A DNA stretch of 12,102 bases from contig CASFLB010000029.1 of NCBI GenBank assembly GCA_949295395.1, positions 1-12,102 on the forward strand, read 5' to 3'. Below are positions 6,887-12,102 of the stretch, piece after piece (the first letter of the stretch is position 1; every line of letters begins with the position of its first letter). The DNA is from an uncultured Pseudomonadota bacterium. Lineage in GTDB: Bacteria > Pseudomonadota > Alphaproteobacteria > RF32 > CAG-239. Made by a program: the position numbers and the translations under genes. A model generated the notes under the pieces. It saw only the letters and a list, made by a program, of their open reading frames with translations. It did not search any database and was not told the origin of the DNA.

Positions 6887-7956
6887 ATCGCCTCAAAGTT
6901 AATTCTTGGATCCACCCAAGAATAGGTCAAATCGCTGATAAGTTTAAGAACAAGGCCGAGCAAGGCAAAGATATAGAGCGTGCCAAAAATCACCGGATAA
7001 TCGCGCGTCATAATCGCCTCATAGCCAAGAAGTCCAAGGCCGTTGAGCGAGAAAATAACCTCAATCAGCAACGAGCCGGTAAACAGCATTTTAATCAGCA
7101 TGGAAGGAAAACCGGCAATCACAATCAGCATCGCATTTCGGAACACATGGCCGTATAAAACCTGATTTTCAGTCAGGCCTTTGGCCTTTGCTGTCAGCAC
7201 ATAAGGCTTTCCAAGCTCGTCAATAAACGAGTTTTTAGTCAGCATGGTCAGCGAGGCAAAACCGCCGATAACCATTGTCAAAACCGGCAAGGTGATATGC
7301 CAAAAGTAGTCAATAATTTTTCCCCATAAGGAGAGCTCGTCCCAGTTAGACGAGGTCAAGCCGCGCAGCGGAAACCACTGAAAATAAGTTCCACCGGCAA
7401 AAAAGACAATGAGTAAGACTGCAAACAAAAAAACCGGCACGGCAGAGCCGAGAACTACGGCAAAAGATGTCCAAACATCAAATTTTGAACCATCGCGCAG
7501 AGCTTTCTTTATGCCGAGCGGAATAGAAACCAAATAGATAATCAATGTTGACCATAGCCCGAGAGAGATAGATACCGGCATTCGCTCCCAAATAAGCTGG
7601 CTTACGGTTTTGTCTTTATAATAGCTTTTGCCAAAGTCAAAAGTAGCATAATCTTTAATCATATTAAAAAAACGGACATGAACCGGCTTATCAAAACCGA
7701 ATTGCTTTTCCAAATCCTTAATCAGATAATCAGGTACACCGCGCGCACCTTGATATTTTGATGTTGAGGTCGAGGCGTTCATCGTCGCTGTTGAGGATAG
7801 ACTTCCCGTTGCATCAACATTCATTCCGCGATACTTAGCCAACATATGTTCAACCGGTCCCCCCGGCGCCATTTGGATAATCAAAAAATTGACGGTTAAT
7901 ATTCCGAGCAGTGTCAGAGGAATAAGTAGCAAGCGCTTGATAATATAATTTCTCAT
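6883..7956 (-). CDS. yejB: Oligopeptide/microcin C-type ABC transporter permease YejB
   Basis: YejB is one of two inner-membrane permeases of the YejABEF importer, which takes up microcin C and other peptides in E. coli; related alphaproteobacterial systems have been linked to uptake of muropeptides. The 357-residue protein matches E. coli YejB closely from memory: a first membrane helix ending in IIQMAPGGPVE (26-36), a periplasmic loop, GLWSTLIIYLVSIPLGI (133-149), the LIVFFAGGTYFQWFPLRGL segment (182-200), an EAA-type ATPase-contact loop around TAKAKGLTENQ (255-265), and GSLLIEVIFSLNGLGLLGYE (294-313). About six membrane helices are visible. Its loop at 49-66 is low-complexity Ser/Thr. I chose the ATG at 7956 over a GTG at 7980 because a strong GGAGG precedes it and it forms an ATGA overlap with the yejA stop. 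No yejE or yejF follows; the next gene is convergent and overlaps its stop by 4 bp. Confidence 0.95.
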   Translation of the reverse strand: MRNYIIKRLLLIPLTLLGILTVNFLIIQMAPGGPVEHMLAKYRGMNVDATGSLSSTATMNASTSTSKYQGARGVPDYLIKDLEKQFGFDKPVHVRFFNMIKDYATFDFGKSYYKDKTVSQLIWERMPVSISLGLWSTLIIYLVSIPLGIKKALRDGSKFDVWTSFAVVLGSAVPVFLFAVLLIVFFAGGTYFQWFPLRGLTSSNWDELSLWGKIIDYFWHITLPVLTMVIGGFASLTMLTKNSFIDELGKPYVLTAKAKGLTENQVLYGHVFRNAMLIVIAGFPSMLIKMLFTGSLLIEVIFSLNGLGLLGYEAIMTRDYPVIFGTLYIFALLGLVLKLISDLTYSWVDPRINFEAI

Positions 7957-9785
7957 GAACGAAAATCCTCCTTCATCCACCAGGTAAAGGGCTGATATCC
8001 AACTTTAAGATTGGTTTTCGGATGTTCAAACTTATTTTGATAAGCCACACGGTCAGCCGGAGCATACCATTGCGGAATCATATAAGTTTCGCTAAGCAAA
8101 ACGCGGTCAAGTGCCGAAACATAGGCTTTATAATCGTCTTTTTTCTGGGCTTTAACCAGACCGTCTATCAGGGCATCAACCACAGGATTTTGGATTCCGA
8201 TAATATTATAAGAACCGTTGACCATGGCTGACTGACTTCCCCAAAGCTCTTTTTGTTCATTCCCCGGCATTTGCGACACGCCAAGAGCGATAATGGCAAT
8301 ATCAAAGTCAAAATTATCCAAACGGTTTTTATAAACATTAACCTCAACGGTACGAAAGGAGGCATCGATTCCAATTTTACGTAGGTTTTTGATAAACGGC
8401 AACATCACGCGTGTGAAAGAGCTTCCGTTAGAAGAATTATCAAAAATCTCAAAAGCCAAAGGCTCACCGGTAGCGAGATTAACCATTTTCCCGTCCCGAA
8501 AACCATATCCCGCTTCATTCAGAAGGGCAACGGCTTTTTTTAGATTTTCGCGTGTTTGCCTATAATTTTCATGATGAATAACACGTGGCTCTTGCGTAAA
8601 AACTTCCGGCGCAAGTTGAGACTTAAAGCGGCGCAAAATAGTCAGCTCTTTTCCTTTTGGCAGACCGGTTGCTTCCATGCCTGTATTGGTAAAAAAGCTG
8701 TTTAAGCGCTGATATTGATTATAAAACAACATCTCATTAGCCCAGTCAAAGTCAAAGGCAAGGGCTATGGCTTGGCGTACGCGTTTGTCTTTGAAGATAT
8801 CTTTGCGAATATTAAACGCAAACATTTGCAAGTTTGCAGCCCGCCCATGAGGAATATCTTCTTTAATGACTTTTCCGCTTTTAACCACATTATTATCATA
8901 ACCGGTTACCCAGTTTTTTGCGATATATTCTACACGAATATCAATATTGCCGGAAAACAACGCTTGCAAGGTAACGGTTGTGTCTTGATAAAACTCATAA
9001 TCAACCGTATCAAAATTAAAAAAGCCTTTTCGTGAAGGAATATCTTTAGCCCAATAATGAGGGTTTCGTTTCAGAATAACGGATTTTCCGGCCTTAAACT
9101 TCTGCACGATATAAGGCCCGCTCCCCAAAAAAGGTTTTAAGGTAGGAGCGCTAAAATCCTTTCCTTCCCAGTCTTTTTTTGAAAAGATGGATAGCTGTGC
9201 CAAAATCAGAGGCAGCTCTTTATTTTCAGAATTTTTTTTGAAATAAAAGCGAACATGACGGTCATTAATTTTTTCAAGCTTTTCGACATCTTGATAATAA
9301 ACTTTATAAATGGGGGCGCCTTTTTCGATTAAAGAATTAAAACTGAAAATCACATCATCGGCCAAAACCGGAGACCCATCGCTGAATTTTGCCCGTTCAT
9401 CAAGAATAAATCCAACATAAGACTTATCTTTCGGCAACTCAAATTCCTTAGCCAAGAGCGGATAGACAACACTAATATCATCAGCGGGAACAACACCGAG
9501 CGTATCAAGCGTAAGTGCCGCCACTTCACTGACCGCATTGCCTTTAAAAATAAAAGGGTTAAAACTGTCAAACCCACCATAAGAGGGCAAGACGACTGTT
9601 CCACCTTTAGGAGCCTCGGGGTTTACATAATCAAAATGAGAAAAAGTATCAGGATATTTGGCTTCATCATAAAGAGCGATATGAGAGTAAAGTTCTCGAG
9701 CGCAAGCCAAACGAAAACAGCCGCACCAAACAGCGGCTGTTAAAAAGGTAAAAATGAAAAAGTTAATTTTTCTTAGCAACATCAT
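7953..9785 (-). CDS. yejA: Periplasmic peptide-binding protein YejA (SBP family 5)
   Basis: YejA is the periplasmic substrate-binding component that delivers peptides to the YejBEF transporter. The 610-residue protein has a hydrophobic signal sequence (about 6-29) with a likely signal peptidase I site A-C-A before R30. The mature part shows YejA/family 5 features: YVNPEAPKGGTV (53-64), SFNPFIFKG (74-82), a DDVIFSFNSL-type segment, LGSGPYIV and LKRNPHYW, and a C-terminal PQWYAP segment. Cysteines at 21, 23 and 28 give no convincing lipobox, so a soluble periplasmic protein is more likely than a lipoprotein. I chose the ATG at 9785 (ATG-ATG at 9785 and 9782), with GGAAA about 9 nt upstream. The frame extends to a TTG at 9824, which would add an unlikely polar stretch before the signal peptide. 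It overlaps the upstream membrane gene by 23 nt and yejB by 4 nt, indicating one translationally coupled operon. Confidence 0.94.
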   Translation of the reverse strand: MMLLRKINFFIFTFLTAAVWCGCFRLACARELYSHIALYDEAKYPDTFSHFDYVNPEAPKGGTVVLPSYGGFDSFNPFIFKGNAVSEVAALTLDTLGVVPADDISVVYPLLAKEFELPKDKSYVGFILDERAKFSDGSPVLADDVIFSFNSLIEKGAPIYKVYYQDVEKLEKINDRHVRFYFKKNSENKELPLILAQLSIFSKKDWEGKDFSAPTLKPFLGSGPYIVQKFKAGKSVILKRNPHYWAKDIPSRKGFFNFDTVDYEFYQDTTVTLQALFSGNIDIRVEYIAKNWVTGYDNNVVKSGKVIKEDIPHGRAANLQMFAFNIRKDIFKDKRVRQAIALAFDFDWANEMLFYNQYQRLNSFFTNTGMEATGLPKGKELTILRRFKSQLAPEVFTQEPRVIHHENYRQTRENLKKAVALLNEAGYGFRDGKMVNLATGEPLAFEIFDNSSNGSSFTRVMLPFIKNLRKIGIDASFRTVEVNVYKNRLDNFDFDIAIIALGVSQMPGNEQKELWGSQSAMVNGSYNIIGIQNPVVDALIDGLVKAQKKDDYKAYVSALDRVLLSETYMIPQWYAPADRVAYQNKFEHPKTNLKVGYQPFTWWMKEDFRS

Positions 9786-11124
9786 TAACCCAGTTTCCAA
9801 AAGGATAAGACAGCGTTTCTTCAAGAGAGGCAGATGTATTTTTAAGAGATTTTTGTGTATCGTCTTTTTTCATTTTTTCCCACTCACGACGCAAGGATTT
9901 GAGAGTTTTTTTGCTGTCGTTGAAGTCAATAGTTTTTGAACTTTCTTTAGGTAAGGAAATTTTAGGCTCTTTAGGATGGCCGGTAAAATCCTCAATATCG
10001 AGTTGTTCATCATCATGCCAAGGCTCATGAATGTTGGCGGTTAAATCATTAGATTTAGAAGCATTCGATGAGGAATCAAACTTTGGTTCCTGAAGAAATG
10101 TTGACGTGTCTTCTGTTCCAAAACTTCTTTCCAAGGCAAGCGTAAAAGGATCCTGCTTGTCGCTTTCTTCAGTATCGAAATCATCAGAGGTGTTGATTCT
10201 TTTCTTCCGAAAAAGAGAAGAAATAAAACCAAAGCTGTTTCGGGAAGAATTTGTTGGTTTCTCGGCCTCAAGGTTAACCTTAAGGGCATTTGAATCTTCT
10301 TCTCTCGATTCGTTAACTCGACGATCAAGAGCTTTAAAAGTCTCAGGTTCTTCAGGCAAAGACTTATCTAAGGTATCCGTCTCGGCAAAAGAAGGCTTTG
10401 CTTTAAGGGCGGAAATTTCTTTTGAACGCTTAATTTCTTCGGATACAGGTGCCAAAATAGAATAAACCTTTCCAAACACGCCGGTTTCAATAAGGTTTAA
10501 GAAAACGTGTTCTTTGTCATGCTTTTCCAAAAGAGCGATAAGAGCTTGATAGCGAGCCACAAACTCCAAAATAGAGCCGGAAAGAATAGTATCGTTCTGC
10601 GCGCGATTAAACATTCGGAGCTGAAATTCTCCTTGGGTTTGAGAAACCTCAATTAAAACTTTTCCAAAAGACCATTTTCCGCCATTTTGAACTTTAGCCC
10701 ACAAATTTTCAATTTGCTCGCTGGAGGCGATGCCGGCACGTTTAATAATCTCGGATAAAAGCTCATTCATATCAGCGACAAAAACGTCAAATTTACTGAG
10801 AATAAAGCCATCTTTAACTTCTTGTTCGGCTTCGAGCATAACACGGGCGAGCAAATCGGTATAATCCAAATTTTTTTTCATATGCGAGAGCAAGGAAACA
10901 AGATTTTTTTCAAACGCGCGATGGCTGATGTATTGGTTAACATAGCCAAAAACAGCCCAGATGAAGAAAACCGGCAATAAAAGGAAAGAGGTGTATAAGG
11001 CGGCATCAAATAAACTCAACGCAACAAACGGAAGCCCGCCAAGTTTATCGGCAACAAACAAACCGGCATAAATCAGCCAAAACAGACTAGAAAAGACGGA
11101 AAGAAAAAAAGCCAAAGCCAACAA
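9763..11124 (-). CDS. Unrecognised two-TM membrane protein with acidic disordered tail
   Basis: I do not recognise this 453-residue protein. It has two hydrophobic helices (about 5-25 and 43-63), then a mostly helical domain (about 65-238) with conserved-looking aromatic and acidic patches such as LWAKVQNGGKWSFGK (141-155). Residues 240-430 are a long Ser-, Glu-, Asp- and Lys-rich segment that looks disordered, with a basic patch (FRKKR, 305-309). A short ordered end follows (YPFGNWVNDVAKK). The domain is probably cytosolic, with both termini inside, but that is inference. There is no ATG near the start. I chose TTG at 11124 because GGAG lies 7 nt upstream, the frame has a stop shortly upstream, and the start places a full membrane helix at the N-terminus. 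A second TTG directly follows. It overlaps yejA by 23 nt, so it is probably cotranscribed with the peptide importer genes and may act with them. Confidence 0.85.
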   Translation of the reverse strand: MLALAFFLSVFSSLFWLIYAGLFVADKLGGLPFVALSLFDAALYTSFLLLPVFFIWAVFGYVNQYISHRAFEKNLVSLLSHMKKNLDYTDLLARVMLEAEQEVKDGFILSKFDVFVADMNELLSEIIKRAGIASSEQIENLWAKVQNGGKWSFGKVLIEVSQTQGEFQLRMFNRAQNDTILSGSILEFVARYQALIALLEKHDKEHVFLNLIETGVFGKVYSILAPVSEEIKRSKEISALKAKPSFAETDTLDKSLPEEPETFKALDRRVNESREEDSNALKVNLEAEKPTNSSRNSFGFISSLFRKKRINTSDDFDTEESDKQDPFTLALERSFGTEDTSTFLQEPKFDSSSNASKSNDLTANIHEPWHDDEQLDIEDFTGHPKEPKISLPKESSKTIDFNDSKKTLKSLRREWEKMKKDDTQKSLKNTSASLEETLSYPFGNWVNDVAKKN

Positions 11125-11294
11125 GGAAATTCTCCAAAATAAAAAAACAGAACTGAAAATATAGTAGTATATTCGGCGTATAATTCAATCAAAATAACGA
11201 AAATTAACAATATTTTAAAATAAGAGTCGAAATTTAAGATAAAACGTGATAAAGAAAGAAAAAAGATTTTAAATAATAAGAAGAGAATGAAAAT
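11125..11294. promoter_or_regulatory. AT-rich divergent control region between the yej unit and accA
   Basis: This 170-bp gap is very AT-rich and contains no ORF. On the plus strand TATAAT at 11179-11184 is a good -10 for accA but has no good -35; it would leave a leader of about 105 nt. On the minus strand TATACT (reading 11171 to 11166) is a -10 candidate for the membrane gene, with TTGATT (11192 to 11187) at a short 15-bp spacing. The two -10 boxes lie only 7 bp apart. A 6-bp inverted repeat AATATA-GTAG-TATATT (11158-11173) overlaps the minus -10 and might be an operator, though such AT repeats arise by chance in this composition. The ribosome site for accA is AAGAGA at 11281-11286. Confidence 0.4.
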
Positions 11295-12102
11295 ATGAGT
11301 AACACAAACAGCATGGTTTTAGATTTTGAAAAATCAATTGTCGAAGTTGAAGCAAAGATCGAAGGGCTAAAAATGGCGGCAAAGGAAGAAGGTGTTGATA
11401 TAAGTAAAGAGGTCGGACGTCTTCAAGAAAAATTGGAGCGTCAGCTTAAAGCTTCTTATGCTAATTTAACGCCGTGGCAAAAGGCACAAGTTGCCCGCCA
11501 TCCGGATAGACCGCATTGCTTGGATTATGTTCATAATCTTATTGAAGACTTTGTTCCCTTAGCCGGAGACAGAAATTTTGCTGATGACCCGACCATGATT
11601 GGCGGAATTGGACGTTTTAAGGGAATTTCCGTTGTTGTTATCGGACAAGAAAAAGGTCATGATTTGGAAAGCCGTATCAAATACAATTTTGGTATGGCTA
11701 AGCCGGAGGGCTACCGCAAGGCTCAACGCTTAATGAGTATGGCCGACAAGTTTAATCTTCCGGTAATCAGTCTTGTTGATACCGATGGGGCTTATCCTGG
11801 AGTAGAAGCTGAAGCGAGAGGTCAAGCTGAAGCGATTGCCTCATCAATAGAAAGATGCTTGCAAATTAAAACTCCGATTGTTTCAACCGTGATTGGAATG
11901 GGCGGATCCGGCGGAGCAATCGCAATTGCGGCGGCCGATAGAATATTGATGCTTGAAAACTCAATTTATTCGATTATTTCACCGGAAGCTTGTAGCTCGA
12001 TTCTTTGGCGTTCAACCGATAAAGTAAAAGAGGCCGCTGAAGCTCTGAGATTTACGGCGCAAGACTTAAAACATTTCGGCGTTATAGATGAAGTGATAAA
12101 AG
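11295..12102 (+). CDS. accA: Acetyl-CoA carboxylase carboxyltransferase subunit alpha, 3' end outside window
   Basis: AccA forms the carboxyltransferase with AccD and moves the carboxyl group from biotin to acetyl-CoA, giving malonyl-CoA for fatty-acid synthesis. The first 269 residues are present; the family is about 318 long, so about 50 residues lie beyond the right edge. The N-terminal helical part (DFEKSIVEVEAKIEGL, 10-25) and the LTPWQKAQVARHPDRPHCLD segment (58-77) are typical. So are NFGMAKPEGYRKAQRLM (131-147), GAYPGVEAEARGQAEAIA (165-182) and the oxyanion-hole segment GMGGSGGAIAIA (201-212). Three positions differ from the E. coli form: TPGAYPG reads TDGAYPG (D164), GEGGSGG reads GMGGSGG (M202) and SPEGC reads SPEAC (A232). 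The start ATG is preceded by AAGAGA with 8-nt spacing. It is divergent from the yej unit and appears functional. Confidence 0.95.
   Translation, partial: MSNTNSMVLDFEKSIVEVEAKIEGLKMAAKEEGVDISKEVGRLQEKLERQLKASYANLTPWQKAQVARHPDRPHCLDYVHNLIEDFVPLAGDRNFADDPTMIGGIGRFKGISVVVIGQEKGHDLESRIKYNFGMAKPEGYRKAQRLMSMADKFNLPVISLVDTDGAYPGVEAEARGQAEAIASSIERCLQIKTPIVSTVIGMGGSGGAIAIAAADRILMLENSIYSIISPEACSSILWRSTDKVKEAAEALRFTAQDLKHFGVIDEVIK

Noticed and set aside
7957..7980. GTG start for yejB at 7980
   Set aside because: The strong GGAGG sequence lies inside this extension and is correctly spaced for the ATG at 7956, which also forms a typical ATGA overlap with yejA.
9786..9824. TTG start for yejA at 9824
   Set aside because: It would add 13 residues before an already complete signal peptide and enlarge the overlap with the upstream gene. 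The ATG pair at 9785/9782 is simpler.
9800..10410. Acidic, low-complexity tail as a pseudogene or frameshifted region
   Set aside because: The frame is uninterrupted, ends in a conserved-looking short segment, and codon use matches the neighbours; a disordered linker is the simpler reading.

Overview
The window looks like a chromosomal segment of an AT-rich Alphaproteobacterium. The evidence is the gene order gpmI-envC-ctpA-yibQ-rppH, an alphaproteobacterial-looking AccA, and Gram-negative envelope genes (class A PBP, EnvC, YejA/YejB). The moderate-to-low GC and short intergenic gaps would suit a host-associated or uncultured lineage, such as the gut alphaproteobacteria known from metagenomes. 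That placement is inference and no marker gene here settles it. I see no RNA genes, CRISPR arrays, insertion sequences, integrases or phage genes, and the window reads as core genome.

Layout. Positions 1-186 are the C-terminal end of a class A penicillin-binding protein. A five-gene plus-strand operon follows at 290-6086, with gaps of only 4-13 nt: gpmI (glycolysis), an EnvC-type murein hydrolase activator, a CtpA/Prc S41 protease, a YibQ-type divergent polysaccharide deacetylase and the Nudix RNA pyrophosphohydrolase RppH. Next is a separately promoted gene for an unrecognised 242-residue protein (6158-6886). Its promoter and Shine-Dalgarno region carry a perfect 7-bp inverted repeat. Its stop codon overlaps the stop of the convergent yejB.

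The minus strand (11124 to 6883) holds an overlapping three-gene unit: an unrecognised two-TM protein with a long acidic tail, then yejA (periplasmic peptide-binding protein), then yejB (permease). The partner genes yejE and yejF do not follow yejB. An AT-rich 170-bp divergent control region separates this unit from accA, which runs off the right edge.

How the genes fit together. Much of the window concerns the cell envelope: peptidoglycan synthesis (PBP), control of septal murein hydrolysis (EnvC), periplasmic proteolysis (CtpA), an envelope protein of unclear role (YibQ), peptide or muropeptide uptake (YejAB) and fatty-acid supply (AccA). No clearly new system is apparent. The points most worth a second look are the loss of putative catalytic residues in the YibQ protein, the truncated yej locus headed by an unknown membrane gene, and the unknown 242-aa protein with an internal repeat and an unusual leader.
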